From Pseudomonadota bacterium (GTDB taxonomy: Bacteria > Myxococcota_A > UBA9042 > GCA-2863065): a stretch of DNA of 37,485 bases. A model generated the notes under the pieces. That model searched no databases and was not told the origin of the DNA. It was given only the letters and a program-made list of their open reading frames with translations. Both the position numbers and the translations under genes were made by a program. The stretch is from NCBI GenBank assembly GCA_005776725.1, contig SXOO01000229.1, positions 1-37,485 on the forward strand, written 5' to 3'. Shown here in pieces: positions 1-6,627 of the stretch (the first letter of the stretch is position 1; every line of letters starts with the position of its first letter).

Positions 1-480
1 GGCGTCCTTGTAGTTGATGGTGGTGTGCGAGACGGCGATGGTGACGTCGCCGTCCATCAGGTCGGCGTCGTCGACCTCGACGTGGTCTCCCCCGAGCACC
101 TCGAACCGCTCGCGGAGCGCCCCGTACTCGTTTACAGCCGCGTCGAGGCCGTCGCTGCCCTCGAGCAGGCGCTCGACCCGCTCGAGCTCCGCCCGAACCT
201 GGTTGAGCTCGTCGGTGCCCGAGAGCACCTCGGCCATCACGGTGCGGTCGCGATCGAAGGTGAGGTCCTGGCTGAGGAGGCCGACGCGGGAGCCCTTGGC
301 CGTAATGACCAGCCCGCCATCGGCCTCGACTCGCCCGGCGATTATGCCGAGCAGCGTGGACTTGCCCGCGCCGTTGGGGCCAACGAGCCCCACACGATCG
401 AGGCCCCCGACCTGCCAGGTCAGTCCGTCGAAGAGGAGCTTCTCGCCGAAGCGCTTCGAGAGCGCCGAGACCTGGAACAC
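1..480 (-). CDS. ABC-F family ATPase, N-terminal part, running off the left edge; last codons look foreign
   Basis: The start is GTG at 480, 9 bases after the stop of the OmpA-like gene; an in-frame TAA at 490-492 rules out an earlier start. Residues 1-130 read as the first nucleotide-binding domain of an ABC-F protein (soluble, ribosome-associated translation factors): a VFQVSALSKRFG opening, Walker A GPNGAGKST near residues 38-46, and a Q-loop LLSQDLTF. The signature motif and Walker B should follow, but from about residue 134 (bases 81-1) the sequence instead reads DADLMDGDVTIAV then NYKDA. That is typical of the N-terminus of YhdH/AcuI-type zinc-free alcohol dehydrogenases. The frame stays open through the junction. 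ABC-F proteins usually have 500-650 residues and two ATPase domains; only 160 codons are visible. The ABC-F call is firm. Whether the tail is a true fusion or a joining artefact is open. Confidence 0.8.
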   Translation of the reverse strand, partial: MFQVSALSKRFGEKLLFDGLTWQVGGLDRVGLVGPNGAGKSTLLGIIAGRVEADGGLVITAKGSRVGLLSQDLTFDRDRTVMAEVLSGTDELNQVRAELERVERLLEGSDGLDAAVNEYGALRERFEVLGGDHVEVDDADLMDGDVTIAVSHTTINYKDA

Positions 481-489
481 GAAGGCGCT

Positions 490-1251
490 TTAGGGCGTGG
501 TCTTGGGCTGGAACGGGGCGAGGAGCGCGTCGAGATCGGGGATGAGCACGATCTCTATGCGGCGGTTCAGCGCCTTGTTCTCGGGCGTATCGTTCGGCGC
601 AGCGGGGGCGTGCTTGCCGTAGCCCGCGAACGAGATCCGGTCAGGCGGCATCCCGTTCTCGATCATGAACTCGATGACGGCCTTCGAGCGGTTCCCCGAG
701 AGGCGCCAGTTGTAGTCGTCGCCGCCGTCCGCGTCGGTGTGGCCCGAGACCTGCCACGAGCGACCGCTGAGGCTGCCCAAGATCCGGGTGAGCTCGACGA
801 GGGTCTCCTTGCCGGCGTCCTTCACCTCGAACTTGCCGGAGTCGAACAGGATCTTGTCGGCCATCTGGACGGTGAACTGACCGCGGACGATCGAGACCGT
901 GAGCTTCCCCGCCTGGACGAGCCCATCGAGCTGTGCCCGCAGCTTGTCGAAGACCGCCTTCTGGGCCGCTGCGATGTTCTCGAGCTCCTGGATACGCTTC
1001 AGCGCGTTCGACAGGTTGGCGTCGAGCGCCTTTCCGCTGGACTTCAGGGCGTTGGCCTCGGAGGTACAGCGGTCGAGCGCGCCTTGCAGCGTGCCCTTGT
1101 CGCCGAAGAGCGAGGCGTTCTTGGTCTCGAGCTCTTTCAGCTGCTTCTTGAGCCCGACGATGTCGGTGTCGTAGCGCTCCCGTGACACGGTGGCGCAGCC
1201 GACCGTGGCAGCGAGGGCGAGGCCGGTGACTGCGAGGGTGACGGACTTCAC
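490..1251 (-). CDS. OmpA-like peptidoglycan-binding lipoprotein
   Basis: The product has 253 residues from GTG at 1251. This start has a GGAGG ribosome site 8 bases upstream and places a signal peptide directly before a lipobox (ATVGC, Cys19). An ATG five codons earlier is possible, but the GGAGG lies just inside it. Residues 25-105 are charged and Leu-rich with heptad character, probably a coiled coil. Residues about 125-245 form an OmpA C-terminal domain: FDSGKFEVKDAG, GHTDADGG (Asp163, the expected diaminopimelate ligand), RSKAVIEFMI, and NRRIEIVL (Arg230/231). The expected role is an outer-membrane or periplasmic lipoprotein that holds the envelope to peptidoglycan non-covalently. It lies directly upstream of the ABC-F gene and may be co-transcribed with it. 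Which named family it belongs to (Pal, YiaD or other) cannot be told. Confidence 0.9.
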   Translation of the reverse strand: MKSVTLAVTGLALAATVGCATVSRERYDTDIVGLKKQLKELETKNASLFGDKGTLQGALDRCTSEANALKSSGKALDANLSNALKRIQELENIAAAQKAVFDKLRAQLDGLVQAGKLTVSIVRGQFTVQMADKILFDSGKFEVKDAGKETLVELTRILGSLSGRSWQVSGHTDADGGDDYNWRLSGNRSKAVIEFMIENGMPPDRISFAGYGKHAPAAPNDTPENKALNRRIEIVLIPDLDALLAPFQPKTTP

Positions 1252-1316
1252 GTGGAGTGCCTCCATATGCCGGGCTGCGGGTGCTGCCCCGGCGCTCGAA
1301 AGTTCAAGACCATGAC

Positions 1317-1724
1317 TCAGAGCGTGACGATGCGCGCATCGAACGCCGTGTTCCGCGTGCTCTGGTAGAGCGCGGCGTCGGCCGTGACGAGCTGCGCGTC
1401 CAGCGACTCGGTGGCCGCCAGCCAGAGCCCGTCGGCGGGCGAGACGCCCAGCTCGAACGCCAGCTCCACCCCACGGCGAACGAGCGCCGGCGTGGTTGCG
1501 ACCCAGCGACAGAGGTGCGGCAGCACGTCGAGCGTGGCCAGCGCAGCCGCCTCGCTGCACTCGCCGCGTCGCTTTCGCGCATGCTCGATCCGGGCGATCT
1601 CCCAGGCGGCGTGGTCGAGGGCGACAAGGTCGAAGCCGCCGGTGAGCAGCGCCCGCGCCGCCGCGCGCAGCGGGCCCGCATCTACGGTGGCCAACAAGAC
1701 CGACGCATCGATGAGGAGGGTCAT
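1317..1724 (-). CDS. PIN-domain ribonuclease toxin (VapC/FitB type)
   Basis: The product has 135 residues, usual for VapC. The expected acidic residues of the PIN metal site are visible: Asp6 in LLIDASVL, Glu42 in WEIA, Asp98 in SPADGLWLA, and Asp116 in LVTADAAL. PIN toxins cut RNA, often tRNA or ribosomal RNA, using Mg2+. The ATG overlaps the stop of the upstream antitoxin gene by four bases (ATGA), the usual translational coupling of such modules. The 65 bases between its stop and the OmpA-like start hold no gene. The target RNA cannot be predicted. Confidence 0.88.
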   Translation of the reverse strand: MTLLIDASVLLATVDAGPLRAAARALLTGGFDLVALDHAAWEIARIEHARKRRGECSEAAALATLDVLPHLCRWVATTPALVRRGVELAFELGVSPADGLWLAATESLDAQLVTADAALYQSTRNTAFDARIVTL

Positions 1725-1948
1725 CGGTCCCGCTCCTCGCGCTGCAGCGCTCCCCCCTCGCGGGAGCGCGCTGGGGCGAGCGCCGCGACCTGATCGAGGA
1801 GGGTGGACTTGTCGTCGGCGGAGAGCTCGGCGGCCGCGCGGAGAATCGCCTCGACCTCGGCATCGAGCGTTCGGCCCGAGACGATAGCGCGCACACGCAG
1901 TCGGTTCAGAAGCGCGTCGTCGAAGCCGGAGATGACGATTTGGGCCAC
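1721..1948 (-). CDS. FitA-like ribbon-helix-helix antitoxin
   Basis: A 75-residue product from GTG at 1948, which gives the family-typical opening V-AQIVISGFDDALLNRL. Longer upstream reading is possible (an ATG about ten codons earlier), but the upstream residues do not look like the family and an AAGGGG ribosome site lies just before this GTG. Residues 2-45 fit a ribbon-helix-helix DNA-binding fold of FitA type (strand, then RLRVRAIVSGRTLDAEVEAIL). The C-terminal part, with AAELSADDKSTLLDQV, would wrap the toxin. The gene comes first and overlaps the PIN toxin gene by 4 bases. Such antitoxins normally repress their own promoter, which should lie in the AT-poorer part of 1949-2100 reading leftward. 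No clear -35/-10 was recognised there. Confidence 0.82.
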   Translation of the reverse strand: MAQIVISGFDDALLNRLRVRAIVSGRTLDAEVEAILRAAAELSADDKSTLLDQVAALAPARSREGGALQREERDR

Positions 1949-2140
1949 ACCAAACCCCTTCGTGAGTGGGAGCGGCATCCTAGGTGGGTCGTGCGGACGA
2001 GTCAAAGCGCATGGCGCCGCCCAAACGCCCGGCGGGTGGACCCTCGCCATCGCCTGGGTCCAGAGGCCCCGGGTAGCTTCGGAGAGCGCTGCCCCAGGCT
2101 GGCGCCTCGAGTCCCCCTCCCCCGCGCGGCACCTTCAATC

Positions 2141-2159
2141 AACGCAAAAGCAATGCGTT
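2141..2159. promoter_or_regulatory. AT-rich inverted repeat upstream of the sigma-54 promoter
   Basis: AACGCA (2141-2146) and TGCGTT (2154-2159) form a perfect 6-bp dyad with a 7-base centre, in a stretch clearly poorer in GC than its surroundings. Its centre is about 54 bases before the start point predicted from the -24/-12 element at 2179-2194. It may be a regulator site or a small hairpin. The whole gap 1949-2288 (340 bases) holds no gene that I can support; this dyad and the promoter are the only structure recognised. Confidence 0.4.
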
Positions 2160-2178
2160 ACGATGGGGACAACCGGCC

Positions 2179-2194
2179 CGGCACGGCAATTGCT
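2179..2194 (+). promoter_or_regulatory. Sigma-54 (-24/-12) promoter candidate
   Basis: The sequence CGGCACG-GCAA-TTGCT matches the RpoN consensus (TGGCACG-N4-TTGCW) at all but the first position, with the invariant GG (2180-2181) and GC (2192-2193) separated by exactly 10 bases. Transcription would start near 2205, giving a leader of about 85 bases before the Cys-rich small protein at 2289. A second element of nearly the same sequence lies at 15728-15743. Confidence 0.6.
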
Positions 2195-2288
2195 AAGCCC
2201 TCTGCCAGCAAACATGCCGCGCTAGCGGCCCCCCCGGCCGGACCACCGGCGACGAAGTACGAGCCCGAAGGGCCTCAGGAGAATGAAG

Positions 2289-2483
2289 ATGCTGTACCCC
2301 CTCATGCCGCAGACCAAGATGCAGGGCCAAGCGAATTTCGGTTGCAAGCGCCTCGGACAGGACGTCAACGTGGCCGCGTGCCTCGACTGGTTCGTGGACC
2401 ACAACGCGCTCTGCAAGAAGGCCTCGCCGTGCTTCAAGTGTCCGCAGGGTCAGAAGAACCGCGAGGAGTTCTCGCGCTCCTGA
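2289..2483 (+). CDS. Small Cys-rich conserved-looking protein, unknown function
   Basis: The product has 64 residues. The ATG at 2289 sits 7 bases after an AGGAG ribosome site; an in-frame ATG at 2283 is too close to it. The protein has five cysteines: one in NFGCKRLG, one in VAACLDW, one in NALCKK and a CFKC pair near residues 48-51. There is no signal peptide or membrane segment. The Cys arrangement, with the terminal CxxC, could bind a metal ion or an Fe-S cluster, but I do not recognise a family. The good ribosome site, a sigma-54 promoter candidate upstream and the sensible composition argue that it is real despite its size. Its 3' end overlaps the next gene in another frame. Confidence 0.6.
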   Translation: MLYPLMPQTKMQGQANFGCKRLGQDVNVAACLDWFVDHNALCKKASPCFKCPQGQKNREEFSRS

Positions 2484-2947
2484 GCGTCGCCTTCGCCGCG
2501 CACGCGGTCGTTGCGCTCATCGCCACCGCCCTCGCTGGTGTTGCCTTCCAGGGCTCGCTCGAGGGGGTAGGTACCTCGCTCACCGATCCCTACCTGTTGC
2601 GAGCCGCCGCGTTCTACGTGGTAGCTGCCGGCCTCCTGGGCGCGCTAACGGCACGACAGTGCCGGAGTCCGCTCACGGTGAGTCGCGTCGGGCGCGCCAT
2701 CGGTGTGGGTGTACTCGTGCATCCCCTGGCGTTCACGCTGTTCGCGCTTTCGGCGCGGGTCGTCCCGTTCGCCGGCGTCGAGGTCGTGGGCTCTGTCCTC
2801 GAGGATCTGCGCTCGGCGTTGGTCTTCAGCGTAGGCGCGATCCTCTTTGGCGCGTGGATCGCGATCCCTGCGGCATGGCTCGCGGGGGAGTTCGTCTTCT
2901 ACCGAAGCCAGGCGCGCCCCGCGGGCGGTGAGCTCTCCGCCAGATGA
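2429..2947 (+). CDS. Four-helix membrane protein, unknown function
   Basis: The frame ends at TGA 2945-2947 and encodes four hydrophobic segments: LLSVAFAAHAVVALIATAL, LLRAAAFYVVAAGLLGAL, AIGVGVLVHPLAFTLFAL and SVGAILFGAWIAIPAAWL. The start is uncertain. No ATG precedes the first segment in a suitable place. GTG at 2429 has an AAGG 7 bases upstream; CTG at 2480, preceded by GAGGAG, would overlap the stop of the preceding gene. Either way the gene overlaps or abuts the Cys-rich small gene, so translation is probably coupled. No family recognised. The coding claim rests on the clean hydrophobic pattern and the position between two genes on the same strand. Confidence 0.55.
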   Translation: MLQVSAGSEEPRGVLALLSVAFAAHAVVALIATALAGVAFQGSLEGVGTSLTDPYLLRAAAFYVVAAGLLGALTARQCRSPLTVSRVGRAIGVGVLVHPLAFTLFALSARVVPFAGVEVVGSVLEDLRSALVFSVGAILFGAWIAIPAAWLAGEFVFYRSQARPAGGELSAR

Positions 2948-2999
2948 GCGACCTTCGTTCCTTGTCCTCGGGCCGTCTTTCGTCGATTATCGCCCCCCG

Positions 3000-4352
3000 A
3001 TGAGCATGACCGTTCGGCGTCTCGAGAAGTCCCTGTTGCTCAAGGTGGAGCAGCGGCTCGCCGAGCTGTTGCCCGATGCGGAGGTACGCGCAACGAGACG
3101 GAGCATACGGATCCGCTGGAAGCTCCTCGACTGCGAGATCGCCGTGCGGGCGCTGGCCGAGGCCTGCATCCGAGAAGACCGCGGAGCCTGGGGCGCCATC
3201 GCCGGCGGCTTCTGCAACCTGGTCGCGGCGCGCGTTCGAGCGTACTTTGGGCGCCCGATCAGCCTCAAGTCAGAGCTGGCGGCGGTGCTGCCCATCCTCA
3301 TGGCCGACGACCCGGTCGAGGACGCGCTGCTTCAGGCCGCAGCGCCCACGCCGGGTCTCGAGCTCACGCAGTTCCCCTGGCTCGACGGCTTCCGACTCGA
3401 GTTCGACTACAGAGGCGACGGCGCGCAGCGCCGGGTGTTCAGACGCGACCTCGACTCCCTGGGCCTGACGCTCGAGGACGTGTGCGGCACGGCGCTCGAG
3501 AACCTCGACATGCGCTCGGGCGAGCTCCAATTCGAGCGCTTCGGCGAGGGCGAAGGGGAGCACGTGGTGCTGAGATGCATCCGGGACGGCGTAGCGCCCG
3601 CGCTCCTGGCAGCCGAGTTCGGCCAACGAGCGCTCCTCGCAGCCCTCGGCGCCGCAGGCGCCTCCGCGTCGCGCGCGCTGGCCATGGCGCCGCGGTCCGA
3701 CCGGGTCTACGTCTGCTCGATGAAGAGCAAGGCCGCGATGTCGCGACTCTGCGCTTACGGCTGGGGCGACTTCGAGACCGACAACCACGACACGCTGCCG
3801 CTCTCGCCGCGCCTGTTCACCGTGACCGACGAGCCGCAGGTCCGGTTCTTGGACCACGGGGCCCCCATCGAACGTTATCCGGAGTGGCGCGTCACCGATC
3901 TCGGGCCGGTGCGGTTCGCCATCCCCGCGGGGTGGCACGTGAGCCTGCAGGGAGACCGCTGGGTCATCTGGACGTCGAACGACGGGCCCCGCGTCCGCGT
4001 GAGGGACCTCGAGACAAAGGGCGGCTCGCCCGTCGCCGGCTTCGAGCTGGCGGACAGGGTGCGCCAGAAGCAGCGCGCCGGTCGGCTCGAGCGCAACGAG
4101 GCCGACGTCGAACTCGGTCATGGCTACTTCAATGGGCTCGCCTGGACCTCAGTGGACACGGGCGCCCACGACGGAATCGCCACGGCCAGCCTGTTCGTCG
4201 TCTTGCCGTCCACCTTGGTGGTCTTGCAGACCGAGGTGCCAGCGGGCGCGCCCCCAGCCGAGCAGATCGCCATGCAGCGCATCATCTCCACCATCCACGC
4301 CGTGCCGCCGTTGCCACCGGACGAAGGCGAAGAAGGCGCCGGCGACCTCTGA
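3000..4352 (+). CDS. DUF1444 (YtpQ)-like protein with a C-terminal PsbP/DcrB-like region
   Basis: The product has 450 residues from ATG at 3000 (a second ATG lies two codons later); no strong ribosome site is visible. There is no signal peptide, so it is probably cytoplasmic. Residues about 100-260 resemble DUF1444: a substrate-less globular region with LGLTLEDVCGTALENLDM, where that family has an eeLh..A..NL segment, then DRVYVCSMKSKAAM. Residues about 300-440 (PVRFAIPAGWHVSLQGDRW and ATASLFVVLP) look like the beta-sandwich seen in PsbP/DcrB-type proteins. Both calls come from remembered motifs and are moderate. It heads a run of tightly packed genes: its stop is 8 bases before the Hsp33 gene, which may link it to protein quality control. 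Confidence 0.6.
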   Translation: MSMTVRRLEKSLLLKVEQRLAELLPDAEVRATRRSIRIRWKLLDCEIAVRALAEACIREDRGAWGAIAGGFCNLVAARVRAYFGRPISLKSELAAVLPILMADDPVEDALLQAAAPTPGLELTQFPWLDGFRLEFDYRGDGAQRRVFRRDLDSLGLTLEDVCGTALENLDMRSGELQFERFGEGEGEHVVLRCIRDGVAPALLAAEFGQRALLAALGAAGASASRALAMAPRSDRVYVCSMKSKAAMSRLCAYGWGDFETDNHDTLPLSPRLFTVTDEPQVRFLDHGAPIERYPEWRVTDLGPVRFAIPAGWHVSLQGDRWVIWTSNDGPRVRVRDLETKGGSPVAGFELADRVRQKQRAGRLERNEADVELGHGYFNGLAWTSVDTGAHDGIATASLFVVLPSTLVVLQTEVPAGAPPAEQIAMQRIISTIHAVPPLPPDEGEEGAGDL

Positions 4353-4360
4353 GGCCCCTC

Positions 4361-5263
4361 GTGACCGTCGATCGCATTCACCGGTTCATGACGCCAGAGG
4401 GCACGTTCCGCTTCCTGGCACTGCGAGCCACCCAAGCCGTTCAGACCGCCGTGGGCTTCGCGAACGCCTCGCCAGAGGTCGCGACCCTGCTTGGTGACCT
4501 CCTCATGGGCGGCGCGCTGCTAGAGCACGCTCAGGGCCCCGCCGAGCGGTTCCAAGCCCAATTGGAGCATCACGGAGGCGCCGGGGTCCTGGTGGTGGAC
4601 GTACGTCCAGGCCCGCTCGTGCGCGCGCGCGCTCAGTTTCCTCAGGGGCGCCCCGGGTTGTCGGCCTTCGCCGAACCCGCGATGGTTCACGTCACCCGCC
4701 AACCGGAGCTCGGCCCGGGCCGGTTCGGGAGCCGCTATCAGTCCAGCGCCCCAGTCCAGGGGAGCAGGATCGACTCGGCCTTTCAGCAGTATGTCCTCGA
4801 GTCGGAGCAAGTGCTCACGGTCTTCGCGCTCGCGACGGTGCTCGGTGATGAGGGCGGCTCAGCAGAGACCGCAGCGGGACGTCGCGAGGGACCCACTGTG
4901 TTGCGAGCCGGAGGCCTGGTGGTGCAGGCGCTGCCGGGCTTCGAGCGCGAGCACCTCCTCGGCGTCACCCAGTGCCTCGAAGCCGCGCCGTTCGAGGACC
5001 TGGTTCGAGGCGGCATGGACCCACTCGAGGCTGCCGCGCAGATGTTCGCGCCGCTCAAGGTGCGGAAGGTGGGCGAGGACCCCTTCGAGTACCGCTGCAC
5101 GTGCTCTCGTGAGGCCGCTATCCGCATGGTCGGCCTTCTCGAGGCCGACGAACGCCGACACCTTGAACAGGGGGGCGCCGAGTCGGTGACCTGCGAGTTC
5201 TGCGGCACAACCTACGCCGTAGCGCTCACGGACCTCGACGCGCTGCCCACGGCCGCCGAATGA
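4361..5263 (+). CDS. hslO: Redox-regulated chaperone Hsp33
   Basis: The product has 300 residues, close to the usual 290. Hsp33 is a cytoplasmic holdase that switches on when oxidation forms disulfides and releases its zinc. The redox switch is complete: C246-x-C248 and C278-xx-C281 (CTC and CEFC). The N-terminal core has the usual opening (DRIHRFMTPEGTFRF) and the helix with ALLEH. GTG at 4361 is chosen because a GAGG lies 6 bases upstream and the residues before MTPEG are conserved in the family. The stop overlaps the next start by four bases (ATGA), so it is translationally coupled to the MepA-like gene. Confidence 0.93.
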   Translation: MTVDRIHRFMTPEGTFRFLALRATQAVQTAVGFANASPEVATLLGDLLMGGALLEHAQGPAERFQAQLEHHGGAGVLVVDVRPGPLVRARAQFPQGRPGLSAFAEPAMVHVTRQPELGPGRFGSRYQSSAPVQGSRIDSAFQQYVLESEQVLTVFALATVLGDEGGSAETAAGRREGPTVLRAGGLVVQALPGFEREHLLGVTQCLEAAPFEDLVRGGMDPLEAAAQMFAPLKVRKVGEDPFEYRCTCSREAAIRMVGLLEADERRHLEQGGAESVTCEFCGTTYAVALTDLDALPTAAE

Positions 5264-6597
5264 GCCTGTTGGCAGCCGTGGTGGTCGCGACGCTAAACGC
5301 CGCGCCACCCTCGCCGCTAGACCGGTTACCCAAGCTCCTGCTGAGACCCGCGGGCGTCATTCAATCTGGCTGGGAGTGGGTCAAGGAAGAGCCGGCGCCC
5401 ACGGAGCAAGAGCGCCGCTTGGCCGAGCGCCGGCTCGACGTCGCGGTCTGCTCGGACGCGATCGACCTTCGCCCCGTGCTGCCGTCGCTCCCCGGCGGCT
5501 CACCCTATCGCCTCCGTGACCTCGTTCGCCAACGGCACGTGGCTCGACCCGAGATGGTGGCGTTGCTGCTCCGGGCAGGAGCCCTGCTCGAGCGTGAGCT
5601 CCCCGGAGCGCGGATCACCGTCGGGGACATCGCCCAGACGGGCTGCGGCCAGATCCGCTATGGCACGATCGTGGACATCGTCCCTCGTGAGGAGGCGGAG
5701 GGGCTGCTCCGTGAGGCCACTGTCGAGTTCGGCGCGCTGACCCAACGGCGACTCCAGGACCCCGCGGACTACCTGGACGAGTTCCCTCGCTTCGACGAGA
5801 CGGATGGCCCAATCACGGCCGAGTGGCGCGCGACGGGGGCGCTGCCAGATGGCCGAGTCCGCGTCGAGCTTCGCCGCTTCGACCTGCCGGTTCACGTGGG
5901 GGACTTGAGCTTCGGGCGGCTGATCTCGCGGTGCGCCGAGCGCTTCGGGGGCAAGAACGCCACGTGGGACACGGTGGAGCACCGCGGACAGCGCCTCAAG
6001 CGAGGCACCTTCCTGAGCCCCACGGAAGGCCTCTTCGCAGAGGTCGTGCTCCGGCCTGGAAGCAAGCGGTGGACCGGACGCGCCGACGCCATCCTGCGCG
6101 TTCGCGAGGCCGTGATCGACAGCGGCAAGCCGACGAGCCTCAAGTTCGAGGAGCGTTACGACTTCGACCTGGACGGCGAGGCGGGAGTTACCGTCTGGCG
6201 GAGCCTGCTAGAGTACGAGGCGCACCACGCCAGCCACCTGTCGGGCCTGGACGCGGATCTGTCCTACGTCACGGCCGACAACCGGTCGCACTTCGCGCCC
6301 GACGCGGCGCTCCTCGACGCCACGCGCACCTGGCGCTGGCTTCGCATCCTAGCGCGCGCCGCTGCCGAGCTCGAGATCCCGCTGCAGCACCTGTTCGTGG
6401 ACCGGTCGATCTACCGCGCTCTGAAGCGCGTACCGGAGGCACGGAAGTCGGACCCCGCCTGGAAGCGCATCCACCTCGCACCCGGACACGATTCACACGT
6501 CCACGTACGCATCGGGACGAATACGCGCTTTACTGGCAAGGCGCTCAACGAGATCCTCGAGCTCACCACCCGCCCGCGGCGGCCCTCGAGCCGGTAG
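5260..6597 (+). CDS. MepA-like murein endopeptidase (peptidase M74) with an extra N-terminal half
   Basis: The product has 445 residues, against about 275 for E. coli MepA, and an N-terminal hydrophobic stretch that may be a signal peptide. MepA cuts D-Ala-mDAP cross-links in peptidoglycan with a zinc ion. The zinc-site motifs are intact at the C-terminus: H323-x-S-H326-xx-G-x-D331-x-D333 (HASHLSGLDAD), LFVDRSIYRAL, and G-H410-D-x-H413-x-H415. Unusually, the region RPEMVALLLRAG...ITVGDIAQTGCG (residues 96-130), which in MepA directly precedes the HxSH motif, is here separated from it by about 190 residues (130-320). The insert is probably an independent beta-rich domain, with repeated charged strands such as GRVRVELRRFDLPVHVGDL. 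Coupled to Hsp33 by a 4-base overlap. Confidence 0.82.
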   Translation: MSLLAAVVVATLNAAPPSPLDRLPKLLLRPAGVIQSGWEWVKEEPAPTEQERRLAERRLDVAVCSDAIDLRPVLPSLPGGSPYRLRDLVRQRHVARPEMVALLLRAGALLERELPGARITVGDIAQTGCGQIRYGTIVDIVPREEAEGLLREATVEFGALTQRRLQDPADYLDEFPRFDETDGPITAEWRATGALPDGRVRVELRRFDLPVHVGDLSFGRLISRCAERFGGKNATWDTVEHRGQRLKRGTFLSPTEGLFAEVVLRPGSKRWTGRADAILRVREAVIDSGKPTSLKFEERYDFDLDGEAGVTVWRSLLEYEAHHASHLSGLDADLSYVTADNRSHFAPDAALLDATRTWRWLRILARAAAELEIPLQHLFVDRSIYRALKRVPEARKSDPAWKRIHLAPGHDSHVHVRIGTNTRFTGKALNEILELTTRPRRPSSR

Positions 6598-6627
6598 AAT
6601 CCGCCCCTACAGCCCCAAGGAACACGC

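Noticed and set aside
1252..1896. N-terminal extension of the OmpA-like gene to 468 residues
   Set aside because: The extension runs antiparallel frames through the PIN gene, is Arg-rich and has no signal. GTG 1251 has a ribosome site and gives a proper lipoprotein signal.
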